Origin: an uncultured Leptolyngbyaceae cyanobacterium
GTDB taxonomy: Bacteria > Cyanobacteriota > Cyanobacteriia > Leptolyngbyales > Leptolyngbyaceae
Direction of reading: 5' to 3'
Assembly (NCBI GenBank): GCA_938023035.1
Contig: CALIDI010000026.1
Coordinates: 62,001-126,000, forward strand
Length of the DNA: 64,000 bases
Shown here: positions 44,790-54,123 of the stretch, in pieces
Layout: each line of letters opens with the position of its first letter
Position numbering within the stretch: the first letter of the stretch is position 1
Notes under the pieces: model-generated
What the model saw: only the letters and a program-made list of their open reading frames with translations
Told to the model about the DNA's origin: nothing
Database searches by the model: none
Program-made: the position numbers and the translations under genes

Positions 44790-45230
44790 TCAACCTAAGT
44801 TGACTTTGACAACTTTGCTTTTTTCTTCTTCCGCCTTTGGCAAGGTTAGCTTGAGAATACCGTCTTTGTATTCAGCCTCTACCTTGTCATTTTGGATGCG
44901 AACAGAGAGCGGAATCACCCGTTCAAACTTGCCATAGCGGAATTCGGTGCGGGTTACTCCTTGTTCTTGAGTTTTGGTTTCTGACTTGCGTTCTCCACTG
45001 ATACTAACGGCCTCAGCGGAAACTTCAACATTCAAGTCCTTGGCATCCATACCCGGGATTTCCAGTTTCAGGTGAATCGCATCACCGGTTTCTTCCATTT
45101 CTGCTGGTGGAATCAAGGTAATGCTATTCCTGCTTTCTCTGGTAACAGGTAAAACTTCGTCAAACAGGCGGTTCATTTGCTGTTGTAACATGTCAATTTC
45201 TCGGAAGGGTTCCCAACGAACAAGTGCCAT
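44790..45230 (-). CDS. hspA: Small heat-shock protein Hsp20/HspA
   Basis: 146 residues: MALVRWEPFREIDMLQQQMNRLFDEVLP at the start, an alpha-crystallin domain (PPAEMEETGDAIHLKLEIPGMDAKDLNVEVSAEAVSISGER), the consensus FERVIPLSVRIQNDKVEAEYKDGILKLTLPK and a lysine-rich end with a hydrophobic VVKVNLG tail. It binds unfolding proteins and, in cyanobacteria, thylakoid membranes during heat and oxidative stress. A strong AGGAGG site is eight bases upstream. No CIRCE element (TTAGCACTC ... GAGTGCTAA) is visible; an imperfect inverted repeat at 45319-45338 is the only candidate operator. First gene of the stress run. Confidence 0.96.
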   Translation of the reverse strand: MALVRWEPFREIDMLQQQMNRLFDEVLPVTRESRNSITLIPPAEMEETGDAIHLKLEIPGMDAKDLNVEVSAEAVSISGERKSETKTQEQGVTRTEFRYGKFERVIPLSVRIQNDKVEAEYKDGILKLTLPKAEEEKSKVVKVNLG

Positions 45231-45318
45231 AGTTTTAACCTCCTAAATTTGAACTGCTTTGACGTTGAAGCCGCAACTAGTAAGCTCAGATCCCGTTCCT
45301 ACATCTGTGAAAAGGGAT

Positions 45319-45338
45319 ACTTCGTGATTCACGGAAGT
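45319..45338. promoter_or_regulatory. Imperfect inverted repeat upstream of hspA
   Basis: ACTTCGTGA and TCACGGAAGT face each other across one base, with one extra base in the right arm. It stands 89-108 bases before the hspA start. It could be an operator or an RNA hairpin in the leader; neither is established. Confidence 0.3.
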
Positions 45339-45668
45339 ACTGTAACCACTAGGTTTAGACGGGCTACCACTTCCACAATCACATTACCATTCTCACCTGC
45401 GTTTAGCTGATTCAGATAACCGAGTAATCGCTGGGGGGAAAGCCGCATTCACCATACTTCTCTGTCTCGAAATAACCATTCCCATACTGTGAGATGTATC
45501 GGCCTTAAATGGGTTGGGTGAGGAATTGACCCGCCAGGAATTAAGGTTTGCCAAAATGCCCCGTTCCTGAATGATCCGTTCTGAAAGAGACCTTCCTAGC
45601 TGTTTAGCTAGCTCTTGCCACTGACTTGCTGAAGCTGGTTCGACATTCTCAACGCTATGTTGAGACGG

Positions 45669-45804
45669 GGTGCATGTCACTTTTGCCCTCACCCTAAATC
45701 TCTCTCCAAAATTGGGAGAGGGACTTTGAGATGGCTCAGTCCCCCTTCTCCTAGGTTGGGAGAAGGGGCTGGGGGATGAGGGCCTACAAAGGTGACATGC
45801 TCTC
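45669..45804. mobile_element. MITE-like palindromic element, copy B
   Basis: The element has inverted ends GCATGTCAC(T/C)TTTG and an internal palindrome (CTCTCTCC ... GGGAGAGGGACTTTGAG, CCCTTCTCC ... GGAGAAGGGG). It closely resembles copy A at 18864-19000 along its full length. Flanks show only an approximate duplication (TGAGACG and TGAGGCG). Short coding-like minus-strand segments on both sides (about 45393-45660 and 45830-45952) do not resolve into a known gene. Confidence 0.65.
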
Positions 45805-46246
45805 GGTGAGGCGTGACTATTCCTGTGATTTCCAGAAATTGGGAAAGCTGTTGGAGTTCCAGCAGGGAGTCATCGACCACAGTCTGCAGCCTGAGTTTAC
45901 CAAGCCTGTCTTCTGGTAAGAAAGTGATAAGGAGATGGATTGCAAAGGGCAAATCATGCCATTTTCGCGAATGGCTGGCATTTGGGGAGCTATTGCAGAA
46001 GCAAAAATGTCTGGATTACGCCATACATACGCACTGCTGGAGAAAAGCTTGCGAGCCTGAGGGGAGCCACCGCCAAGCTTACAGTGGATGAGGGCAAACT
46101 ACTGAACCCTCGTGATCCAGCAAGCCGGCAGGGGTTGAGCTGGGGGCGTTGGGGTAAGGAGTAGGATGAATCCGGGCTTAAGCCGCAGATGCTTCGTTGC
46201 CATACATTAGGTCACTTCCCAACGCCCGGAAGGTGAGATCGCGCCC

Positions 46247-47389
46247 TTAGCCAGGGATGCGGCAGCGAGGGTCGCGCAGGCTGGCTTTTTCTGGCTCGCG
46301 GGGAAACCAGAAGGCGGTGCGTTTACAAATTTCCACCAGCATCAACATTACCGGAACTTCGATCAACACCCCGACTACGGTTGCTAACGCCGCACCAGAA
46401 TTGAGCCCGAATAGGGTGACAGCGGTGGCGATCGCTACTTCAAAGTGGTTACTGGCCCCAATCATCGCCGCTGGAGCTGCATCTTCATAGGAGAGCTTGA
46501 GCTTTTGGGCCGCCACGTAGCCAACTAAGAAAATGAAGTTGGTTTGGATAAACAAAGGCACTGCAATTAGAACAATGTGCAGTGGATTGTTGACAATCAA
46601 CTCTCCCTTAAAGGCAAACAGCAAGATTAGCGTAATCAACAATGCTGTAATTGCTACCGGATCAAGGTACTTCAAAAACCGGGTTTCAAACCACTCCAGC
46701 CCCTTGTGCTTCAAAATCCAATGGCGACTGTAAACCCCGCACAACAGCGGCAACCCCACATAGATCAGCACCGACAGCACGATGGTAGCCCAGGGCACTG
46801 ATAGGTCGCTGGCTGAAAGCAACCAACGACCCAGGGGTGCGTAAATAAACAGCATCGTCAACGAATTCACCGCCACCATCACCAGCGTCAACCCCTGATT
46901 ACCAAAGGAGAGATAACCCCACATCAACACCATCGCCGTGCAGGGGGCAATGCCCAGCAGAATCGCTCCAGCAATGTAGGAGTCTGCGATCGCAATCTCC
47001 TGCCCGCGAATCAGCTCAGTGCCCGTGATCAACGGTCGAAATAACTGGCCCAGAAAAAATTGGGCAAACAACAACATGGTGAAGGGCTTAATCAACCAGT
47101 TGACCACCAGCGTCAGGGCTACAGGCTTGGGGGCGCGAAAGGCCCGGTCAATCTGGGTGAAATCGATCTTGACCATGATTGGATACATCATGAAAAACAG
47201 GCAAATGGCGATGGGAATCGATACCTGGTAAACGCTCATAGCATCTAGCGTCACAGCTAAACCCGGAAACAGCCGCCCTAGGGCAATGCCTGCCAGAATA
47301 CAAAGAAATACCCACAGGGTAAGATAGCGCTGAAAAAAACTTAGCTTCTCTGTTGGCTGGTCTACGGTTTGAGAATCTGGAACACTCAT
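46247..47389 (-). CDS. acr3: Arsenite efflux transporter, ACR3 family
   Basis: 380 residues with ten hydrophobic segments. The family hallmark is [20 protein letters not shown] near residue 155, with the cysteine required for arsenite in known members, together with [14 protein letters not shown] near 90, and [22 protein letters not shown] and [14 protein letters not shown] near 330. It exports arsenite using the proton or membrane potential. No arsR, arsC or arsH is in the window. The region upstream holds the decayed remnant of another metal-transporter gene. The C-terminus ([14 protein letters not shown]) is hydrophilic. Confidence 0.95.
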   Translation of the reverse strand: MSVPDSQTVDQPTEKLSFFQRYLTLWVFLCILAGIALGRLFPGLAVTLDAMSVYQVSIPIAICLFFMMYPIMVKIDFTQIDRAFRAPKPVALTLVVNWLIKPFTMLLFAQFFLGQLFRPLITGTELIRGQEIAIADSYIAGAILLGIAPCTAMVLMWGYLSFGNQGLTLVMVAVNSLTMLFIYAPLGRWLLSASDLSVPWATIVLSVLIYVGLPLLCGVYSRHWILKHKGLEWFETRFLKYLDPVAITALLITLILLFAFKGELIVNNPLHIVLIAVPLFIQTNFIFLVGYVAAQKLKLSYEDAAPAAMIGASNHFEVAIATAVTLFGLNSGAALATVVGVLIEVPVMLMLVEICKRTAFWFPREPEKASLRDPRCRIPG

Positions 47390-47454
47390 GAATGGTAACT
47401 CTCCTTCTTTTCAAACTGGCGATCGTGCAATCGTCGTTTACACTCTATCTGGCT

Positions 47455-47800
47455 CTAGCTGACAAGGATAAGTACCATTATTAATTTCAATTGGGTATTA
47501 ATTTCAATTGGGAGGGTGGCATGGACAATGCCAAGTTGATGATGCGGTTCATCAGAGACCGGATAAAGAAAGTCGTCGCCGGGGTGGCCATCGGGCATGA
47601 CTCTGACTCAATGATCAATAAAACAAATGGCAGGATAGAACCAAAACCACCTGCTGACCAGAATAGCTACTCTTGCCAGCACTACCCCCAACAATACCAG
47701 CGCATGGGCAAAAAGCTCCCTGGATGTCAAGGTCACTTTCTCCCCCGAAACAAACAAAAGTGTCGTCAGCGTAAATTCCAACCCATGACGATGCGATCGC
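47455..47800 (-). pseudogene. Probable remnant of a cation diffusion facilitator (CDF) transporter
   Basis: On the minus strand one frame reads FTLTTLLFVSGEKVTLTSRE, then LFAHALVLLGVVLARVAILVS and WFWFYPAICFID, followed by a stop codon. The same frame continues with HHQLGIVHATLPIEI. The first part resembles a CDF helix IV-VI region (R-x-x-F-x-H-x-L ... G-x-W-x-D-P), the last the C-terminal FGI-x-H-x-T-x-Q-x-E end. The metal-binding aspartates are lost, the cytoplasmic domain is deleted and a stop interrupts it. A 17-base tandem duplication (47479-47512) lies at its 3' end. Confidence 0.45.
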
Positions 47801-47856
47801 TGTCTTAGTCTTTATATTGGCCCAATATCGCTCTCATTCTATCAGTTAGGGCACCT

Positions 47857-47940
47857 TAGAAATAAGGGTTCTATCACCTGAAACCCGACCACAGGGAACA
47901 CAGTGCCAGATCTCAGTGCGCTTCATGTCTCTGTAGTTAA
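47857..47940. repeat. Dispersed intergenic repeat, copy 2
   Basis: Matches the order and wording of 1075-1155 (GGTTCTATCACCTGAAACCC, CACAG ... CACAGTGCCAGATC, then CTCTGTAG). Non-coding. The following stretch to 48197 has no recognised gene. Confidence 0.5.
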
Positions 47941-48197
47941 GCTCTGGTAGGGCTTCATGCTAAGCATGCTTGCATCAGTCTTACAGCTGGGTTAACCGGT
48001 ATTCCCTAGTGTTCACGAACCCGGTTAGCCGGTCTTTCTGCCTCTATTTTCTATCCCTGATTCACCGCCGTCACAGCTCAATACACACCTCCATCGGCCT
48101 GGTGATTCAACCCGTGAGCCTAAGCAAATTCATCCACAGCAAATTTGCCGCTCGATTCTACGGGCCTTGCTCAAAGGAACCGAGGCTGACTCATCGA

Positions 48198-48239
48198 TCC
48201 GAAAACAGCGACCTAGACTCCGAAAACAGCGACCTAGAC
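48198..48239. repeat. Perfect 21-bp tandem duplication
   Basis: Two identical 21-base units (48198-48218 and 48219-48239; core CCGAAAACAGCGACCTAGAC) lie head to tail. The second overlaps the stop codon of the GNAT gene at 48234. Confidence 0.9.
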
Positions 48240-48839
48240 TAATACCAGAGGCACGATACCGGGTCGAGTCGGCAAACCCAAATCATATTGCAGCAGCAGG
48301 GGGAGATAGTTGGGGGGCACAGGGGCAAAACCCAGACGCTTGTAAAATGGAATTCGCCCGGGAAGTGCGGCTAAATAAAGGGGTCTTGTTGCCGTCTGGG
48401 CCAAATGATTGACCAGGTAGGAGCCAACCCCCTGGCCCCGCCATTCTGGAAAGACGTAGAGGTCGTAGAGCACTGAATAGTCCGTTTGCTGATTGAGCTT
48501 GGCACAGGCAATCAAAGAATGGTCATACTCAATCACCCAGTAACGCTTCCAGTCGTTTTGTGTGGTGTAATACACCACAGCAGCAATACCAGCTCCTGCG
48601 GCCACCATCGGAGCAGCCAGCAGCCGTAAAGCTGACTGCACACCCGGAACTGCGGCTCCATAACCACCGACTAAAGTTACAACTCCCAGAGTAATCGCCC
48701 AACCGACCCAATCTGATCCGCCCATCATTGGAGAAAGTTCTCGTTCAAGATTCCGTAACATATGGTGAATCATCAGTCGGTCATAGGGTTGTGCTGCTCG
48801 CACAAAACAACCAAGGGGAAGAGAGGGCAATTCAAACAT
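48234..48839 (-). CDS. GNAT family acetyltransferase with membrane segments
   Basis: 201 residues from ATG 48839. The acetyltransferase fold is split: an N-terminal part (CFVRAAQPYDRLMIHHMLRNLERE), then two hydrophobic helices (DWVGWAITLGVVTLVGGYGAAV and LAAPMVAAGAGIAAVVYY, residues about 45-100). The core follows, with the acetyl-CoA motif DLYVFPEWRGQGVGSYLVNHL near 140 (R/Q-x-x-G-x-G/A loop) and GRIPFYKRLGFAPVP. The membrane hairpin inside a GNAT is uncommon and would place the enzyme at the membrane. Substrate unknown. The gene is divergent from the M20 peptidase. Confidence 0.82.
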   Translation of the reverse strand: MFELPSLPLGCFVRAAQPYDRLMIHHMLRNLERELSPMMGGSDWVGWAITLGVVTLVGGYGAAVPGVQSALRLLAAPMVAAGAGIAAVVYYTTQNDWKRYWVIEYDHSLIACAKLNQQTDYSVLYDLYVFPEWRGQGVGSYLVNHLAQTATRPLYLAALPGRIPFYKRLGFAPVPPNYLPLLLQYDLGLPTRPGIVPLVLV

Positions 48840-48933
48840 GGAAAGTCTAGGCAGTAAGTGGCACAATCAAAAAAGGGTAATTCTAGTGAATTTTTAGTAT
48901 TCCCTGCTTCAGTCTAAATCCAATAAAAAATTC

Positions 48934-50145
48934 ATGGTTTCTACCCTTCTGACTCCTCATGTTGTCAATCTCGACCGAGTTCGTCCAGCGATTCGCGCCC
49001 TTCAACCTGACCTCGTTTCCTGGCGACGGCAAATTCACCAACACCCTGAGTTGGGGTTTCAAGAGGTGTTAACGGCAGAGTTGATTCACCAGAAACTATC
49101 GGAGTGGGGCATCGCCCACCAAATGGGTGTTGCTAAGACGGGTGTTGTTGCTGTGATTGAGGGGCGCCGTTCTGGCAAAACTCTGGCGGTTCGGGCCGAT
49201 ATGGATGCCCTCCCCATTCAGGAAGAAAATGAGGTGTCTTACAAATCCCAACGGGATGGCTCGATGCATGCCTGTGGGCATGATGGGCATACAGCGATCG
49301 CCCTCGGCTTTGCCTCCTATCTGGCAAGGCATCGCGATTTCGCGGGCACTGTCAAAATCATTTTTCAACCCGCTGAAGAGGGGCCAGGGGGAGCGCAGCC
49401 CATGATTGAGGCAGGGGTTTTGCAAAACCCAGATGTAGATGCCATTATCGGCCTGCATCTGTGGAATTACTTGCCCATGGGTACCGTTGGCGTGCGGGCG
49501 GGTGCGCTGATGGCGGCAGTTGAATGTTTTCGCTGCACCATCTTAGGCAAAGGGGGCCATGGGGCGATTCCCCAAACTACGATTGACTCTGTGCTAGTTA
49601 GCGCACAGATTGTGACGTTGCTACAAAGCATTGTGGCGCGGAATGTTGATCCGCTGGCCTCGGCTGTGGTCACTGTCGGTGAGCTGCACGCAGGCACTGC
49701 CGAAAATGTGATTGCTGATACGGCCCAGATGCGGGGAACCGTTCGTTACTTTGATCCTAAGTATCAGGGCTTTTTTCAGCAGCGGTTAGAAGCTATGATC
49801 CGGGGAGTCTGTGATAGCCATGGGGCAAAGTACAACCTAGATTATTGGCAACTTTATCCACCCGTGGTGAATGATGCCGCGATCGCTGATCTAGTCCGAT
49901 CAGTCGCGGAAGCCGTTGTGGAGACTCCTGCCGGGGTTGTGCCCCAATGTCAGACGATGGGTGGCGAGGATATGTCCTTCTTTTTGCAGTCGGTTCCTGG
50001 TTGCTATTTCTTTTTAGGATCGGCAAATGCAACCCGTAATTTCACTTACCCCCATCACCATCCCCGCTTTGACTTTGACGAAACGGTTTTGCAGGTTGGT
50101 GTAGAAATGTTTGCCCGCTGCGCTGAGCGGTTTCTAGCCGATTAA
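48934..50145 (+). CDS. M20 family amidohydrolase (N-acyl-amino-acid hydrolase type)
   Basis: 403 residues. Metal and active-site residues of the M20D/hippurate hydrolase group are visible: RADMDALPIQEENEV and HACGHDGHTAIALG (metal ligands near residue 100), FQPAEEGPGGAQPMIEAG (catalytic Glu), LHLWNYLPMGTVGVRAG, and the dimerisation domain beginning at FRCTILGKGGHGAIPQ, plus MGGEDMSFF and the final HHPRFDFDE. Enzymes of this kind remove acyl groups from amino acids, or auxin-amino acid conjugates in plants. No signal peptide, so cytoplasmic. A GTG-free start, ATG 48934, follows an A/T-rich region shared with the divergent GNAT. Confidence 0.93.
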   Translation: MVSTLLTPHVVNLDRVRPAIRALQPDLVSWRRQIHQHPELGFQEVLTAELIHQKLSEWGIAHQMGVAKTGVVAVIEGRRSGKTLAVRADMDALPIQEENEVSYKSQRDGSMHACGHDGHTAIALGFASYLARHRDFAGTVKIIFQPAEEGPGGAQPMIEAGVLQNPDVDAIIGLHLWNYLPMGTVGVRAGALMAAVECFRCTILGKGGHGAIPQTTIDSVLVSAQIVTLLQSIVARNVDPLASAVVTVGELHAGTAENVIADTAQMRGTVRYFDPKYQGFFQQRLEAMIRGVCDSHGAKYNLDYWQLYPPVVNDAAIADLVRSVAEAVVETPAGVVPQCQTMGGEDMSFFLQSVPGCYFFLGSANATRNFTYPHHHPRFDFDETVLQVGVEMFARCAERFLAD

Positions 50146-50543
50146 GTCTGACCCTTAACCCCCGCCCCTTAGTTTAGATATTGTGCCGCTGGCACAATCA
50201 TAGAGGCGAGGCTTCTGGCTGCCCGGAATCAGCGTTGTGGTATTTGATGCAAATACCCGAAGCGATTGTTGCGATCGCACGCCATTGCGATTTTCCCAGA
50301 ACTCCTCATTCGCAAACAGTGCTTAGGAATCAATCTGGGTCTTTGCCGCGAAACTTCCTGGCTTTGCGTATTCTGGGATACGGTTCAGCATTTCTACTTA
50401 CTGAAAACTTCATATAGGTTTGCACACTCGATAAAGATTCCACGAACGTCTTCCTTCCCATAGAGGCGATCTCGGGTTTCGCCGGTTAACGTGTTCATAT
50501 TCCACTGAATGCTTTAGATCAATATCCGTTTGGGGCTTTTGTT
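50146..50543. other. Intergenic region, no gene seen
   Basis: About 400 bases between the peptidase and the STAS gene. It contains HIP1 sites but no recognised RNA, promoter or frame that I can support. Confidence 0.3.
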
Positions 50544-50879
50544 ATGCAGAATCTACTTGTTCGCTCAAAGTCTGCGATTATTCAACCCTCTGGCGCTCTC
50601 TGTGCTGCTAACAGTGAAAAATTTCAAGATCAAATCAACACCGCTGTACTATCTGAGGAAAATGACAGCTTGCTCGTTGACCTGGGAATGGTTGATTTTA
50701 TTGACAGCAAAGGTCTGATGGTGTTGCTTTCCGCCCATAAGGAAGCCGTTAAACTGGGCAAGCGCTTTAGCCTTTTCGGAGTTTCTAAGCCTGCCCGTAT
50801 GGTGTTAGAGCTAACCCAACTAGATCAGGTGTTTGAAATTTTGGATGCGGCAGTTTACCCTGAGCTGATGGCGGCCTAG
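50544..50879 (+). CDS. STAS-domain anti-sigma factor antagonist-like protein (second copy)
   Basis: 111 residues, one STAS domain: strand LLVDLGMVDFIDSKGLMVLLSAHKEAV with the phosphorylatable serine in FIDSKGL near residue 54, then KRFSLFGVSKPARMVLELTQLDQVFEIL. It is more distant from the 4202-4552 copy than a duplicate would be, so the two probably serve different partner-switching systems. No kinase/phosphatase genes are next to it. It sits upstream of the radical SAM gene but is separated from it by about 145 bases with a candidate -10 element (TATACT at 51012-51017), suggesting separate transcription. Confidence 0.87.
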   Translation: MQNLLVRSKSAIIQPSGALCAANSEKFQDQINTAVLSEENDSLLVDLGMVDFIDSKGLMVLLSAHKEAVKLGKRFSLFGVSKPARMVLELTQLDQVFEILDAAVYPELMAA

Positions 50880-51024
50880 TCATGGCGGCCTACTTGTTGT
50901 CGCTGAATTAGCGTCTCGACTCTAGGGCGAGCGCGCCTTGCATAGGCCAAAGGCTAGCCCGCTGCTCTACACAGCAGTGTATCTAAAGCAGCCATCTGCG
51001 TAAGCAATTCAGTATACTGGCATA

Positions 51025-53724
51025 GTGCTAGATCCCTATCGAATTGCGCAGAGGAGACCTTTGACCTTGACCACAACGGTTAGAGAATTGCTAGATTCTG
51101 ACATATTGCGCCCAGCCCGTTATCTGGGGAATGAATTGGGAGCAATCCGTAAAGACTGGAATCAAGCGGCCATCCGGTGGGTTCTGACTTATCCGGAAGT
51201 GTATGAGGTTGGTTTCTCTAACCTAGGGCATGTCATTCTTTACAATATCTTGAATGCTCAACCGCGACAGTTGTGCGATCGGGCCTACCTGCCAGCCCCA
51301 GATTTGGCAAGCAAGTTAAGAGCGCATGGGGTGCCGCTGTTTGCGGTTGAGTCTCAACGTTCCCTCACAGATTTCGATATTCTTGGCTTTAGCTTGAGTT
51401 ATGAACTGGGTGCAACCAACATTTTAGAAATGTTGGATTTGGCAGGCATCCCCTTAACTTGGCAGGAGCGCTTGCAGGTAGAGTGCTGGGGAAATGACGA
51501 TAACTCCTACCCACTCATTTTTGCAGGCGGACAAACGGCAACCTCCAATCCTGAACCCTACGCTGACTTTTTTGACTTTATCGCGTTGGGAGATGGGGAA
51601 GAGCTTCTCCCTGAAATTGGTCTGATATTGGAAGAGGCCAAAGCTGCGAGGTTGACGCGCCAGCAGGTTTTGCTGGATTTAGCCCAAGTACCAGGGGTTT
51701 ATGTTCCTCAATTCTATGAGATGCGACCGGATGGCTCGGTGCACCCTATCCGCTCAGATGTGCCAGAGCGGGTGCTGCGTCGAGTCGCTACACCAATACC
51801 CGCCTATTCCATTGGGCCAGTGCCTTATGTGGAGACCGTTCACGATCGCCTGACCGTCGAAATTCGGCGGGGCTGTACCCGGGGTTGCCGTTTTTGTCAG
51901 CCCGGCATGCTGACCCGCCCAGCGCGGGATGTGGAACCTAGCGCTGTGATTGAGGTGATTGAGCAGGGAATGCGGGCGACTGGGTTTAATGAGTTTTCCC
52001 TGTTATCCCTGAGTTGCTCTGATTATTTAGCCTTGCCCGCTGTCGGCATGGAAATTAAAAATCGGTTAAAAGATGAGAATATTTCCCTCTCCCTACCGAG
52101 CCAACGGGTAGATCGCTTTGATGAGTCGATCGCCCATATTCTAGGCGGCACACGCCAGCCGGGGCTAACCTTTGCTCCAGAGGCTGGCACCCAGCGACTG
52201 CGTGACATTATCAATAAGGGCTTGACCAATGAAGAACTGCTTCGGGGGATTAAAACCGCCTTTGAGCAGGGTTGGGATAAAGTCAAGCTCTACTTTATGA
52301 TCGGTCTCCCTGGCGAAACGGATCAAGATGTCTTAGGAATCGCCGAGACCGTTCGCTGGCTCCAACGGGAGTGTCATGCCCAGGGAAGGAAACGCCTCGG
52401 CTTTCATCTGACGATTTCAAACTTTACACCCAAACCCCATACACCGTTTCAGTGGCATACTGTCTCCACCAGTGAGTTTGAGCGAAAACAGCAACTTCTG
52501 AAGGAAGCCTTTCGCTCGATTCGAGGGCTGAAGGCTAATTTCACCGATGTTCGTATTTCAGCCATGGAAGATTTTGTTGGGCGCGGCGATCGCCGGTTGG
52601 CTCCTGTGATTCGGCGCGCCTGGGAACTGGGAGCTGGCATGGATGCCTGGTGGGAAAGCCTGGATCGCGCCTACAGCGCCTGGACTCAGGCCATCAGCGA
52701 AGCCGGGTTAACCTGGAAGTATCGCCGGGTTGAAGCAGGTGAGTGGAACGTATTCGATGCTTACCCTGATCACCCCCGTCAGCAAGAGCGCCTAGACCCT
52801 CTGGATGCCCCCCTTCCCTGGGATCATATCGATACAGGTATCAGTAAGGCATGGCTTAAAGACGACCTCAAGCGGGCCTTAGCGGCAGCGGTTGTTCCCG
52901 ACTGTTCCTTTGATGGTTGCTCCCACTGCGGCGTGTGCGGGGTTGATTTTGGTCATAACGTCGTGGTGCCCCCCTTACCCATTCCCCCCTTTGCAGGACA
53001 GTTTGTGCCCAACCAGACCCGCGCACAACGCCTACGGGTGTGGTTGGGAAAACAGGGGGCAATGGCCCTGATCAGCCATTTAGACTGGATGCGCCTGCTG
53101 GATCGGGCCGCGCGCCGGGCTGCTCTGCCGCTGGCCTTCACGGGCGGCTATCATCCTGGGCCTCGCATTAGCCCTGCCAACGCCCTGCCTTTAGGGGTAA
53201 CCAGTTCCGGGGAAATTGTTGACTTTGAATTCACAGAACGACTGGATATTGGAACATTCCAGCAGCAATTAGCGGCCCAGCTACCGGCTGAAATGCCCAT
53301 TTACCAGGTTATGGAAGTCGAAGTGACGGCCCCCTCTGCCACTCAACTAGTGGAGCAAGCCGAATACTGGCTGACACTGCAATCAGAAGCAGGCCCCCAC
53401 TCGGAGGCACAATGGCAAAGTTGGCTTGAGCAGATATGGGCAAGGGAGGCGCTGTGGGTAGAGCACCAAACCAAGTCTGGAAAATTACAACAAGTTAACC
53501 TCCGCGATCGCCTATTTGGCTTAACCCTGAGATCGGTCAACCCCTCTAAACACATGGCCCAAATTGCCTACATCGGCAGTTGTCGGAATGACGGTACCCT
53601 ACTGCGACCTGAACAAGTGCTCTCCATGCTGTGTCAGGTGAGCAACGAGTCCTTTCATCTTCGGCAAATCCATCGTCAACGGCTGATTTTAGCGGATAGG
53701 CCGCAAACCATTAGCCAGGCGTAG
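51025..53724 (+). CDS. B12-binding-domain/radical SAM protein fused to a DUF2344 domain (TIGR03960 type)
   Basis: Up to 899 residues. The N-terminal B12-binding-like region is followed by the radical SAM core with CTRGCRFC (C-x3-C-x2-C, near residue 290) that holds a 4Fe-4S cluster and SAM. TFAPEAGTQRLRDIINKG and VKLYFMIGLPGETDQDV complete that domain. A Cys cluster CSHCGVCGV lies near residue 637, and the C-terminal 240 residues are the DUF2344 domain (RLRVWLGKQGAMALISHLD ... HPGPRISPANALPLG). The start is uncertain: GTG at 51025 opens the frame, but GAGGAGA (51051-51057) better serves TTG at 51061 or 51067. The gene precedes rne, a conserved pairing in many bacteria; the modified substrate is not known. 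Confidence 0.88.
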   Translation: MLDPYRIAQRRPLTLTTTVRELLDSDILRPARYLGNELGAIRKDWNQAAIRWVLTYPEVYEVGFSNLGHVILYNILNAQPRQLCDRAYLPAPDLASKLRAHGVPLFAVESQRSLTDFDILGFSLSYELGATNILEMLDLAGIPLTWQERLQVECWGNDDNSYPLIFAGGQTATSNPEPYADFFDFIALGDGEELLPEIGLILEEAKAARLTRQQVLLDLAQVPGVYVPQFYEMRPDGSVHPIRSDVPERVLRRVATPIPAYSIGPVPYVETVHDRLTVEIRRGCTRGCRFCQPGMLTRPARDVEPSAVIEVIEQGMRATGFNEFSLLSLSCSDYLALPAVGMEIKNRLKDENISLSLPSQRVDRFDESIAHILGGTRQPGLTFAPEAGTQRLRDIINKGLTNEELLRGIKTAFEQGWDKVKLYFMIGLPGETDQDVLGIAETVRWLQRECHAQGRKRLGFHLTISNFTPKPHTPFQWHTVSTSEFERKQQLLKEAFRSIRGLKANFTDVRISAMEDFVGRGDRRLAPVIRRAWELGAGMDAWWESLDRAYSAWTQAISEAGLTWKYRRVEAGEWNVFDAYPDHPRQQERLDPLDAPLPWDHIDTGISKAWLKDDLKRALAAAVVPDCSFDGCSHCGVCGVDFGHNVVVPPLPIPPFAGQFVPNQTRAQRLRVWLGKQGAMALISHLDWMRLLDRAARRAALPLAFTGGYHPGPRISPANALPLGVTSSGEIVDFEFTERLDIGTFQQQLAAQLPAEMPIYQVMEVEVTAPSATQLVEQAEYWLTLQSEAGPHSEAQWQSWLEQIWAREALWVEHQTKSGKLQQVNLRDRLFGLTLRSVNPSKHMAQIAYIGSCRNDGTLLRPEQVLSMLCQVSNESFHLRQIHRQRLILADRPQTISQA

Positions 53725-53886
53725 CCAGCGGGAGGGTGTAGAAAGAAAGGACAGCTCTCGGTTAGCTGGGAGGACTATCAGGAAAAACTGATAACGTTAT
53801 ATCGAGAGTCTTGCTGAGGGCGGTGAGCACTGATTCTACCCCACTATTTTTTGGCGTTAAACCGTAGCAAATGATTGCGCTCACGC

Positions 53887-53892
53887 TATAAT
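53887..53892 (+). promoter_or_regulatory. Candidate -10 box for rne
   Basis: TATAAT stands 343 bases before the rne ATG. If used, it gives a long 5' leader, as known for rne in other cyanobacteria. The -35 region is not consensus. A minus-strand frame across this stretch (53762-54016) lacks a known family and is not annotated. Confidence 0.4.
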
Positions 53893-54123
53893 GCGACACA
53901 ATAGATGCTGCTGCGGTACAAGGATCTTTCAGAATAGCTTTACAGGCTGCTGTCAGAATTCGTCTCAGCTTACTTGACCAGATTTTTCTGAAGAGCACAT
54001 CTGAGAGTTTCTCCATTCGGGTTAAAGCTGTTGGAAGGCTTAAGGTGCGTCACTCCTCGATCGCCTAACTAAAGATTGGTTGAATGGCGATCGCCGCAGC
54101 CCAACTATTCAGTAATCGAACCA

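Noticed and set aside
45393-45692. 99-residue minus-strand frame beside MITE copy B
   Set aside because: Its start lies inside the MITE end and the sequence matches no known family; possibly a fragment of a disrupted gene.
53762-54016. 84-residue minus-strand frame in the rne leader region
   Set aside because: No recognised family; overlaps the probable rne promoter and leader.
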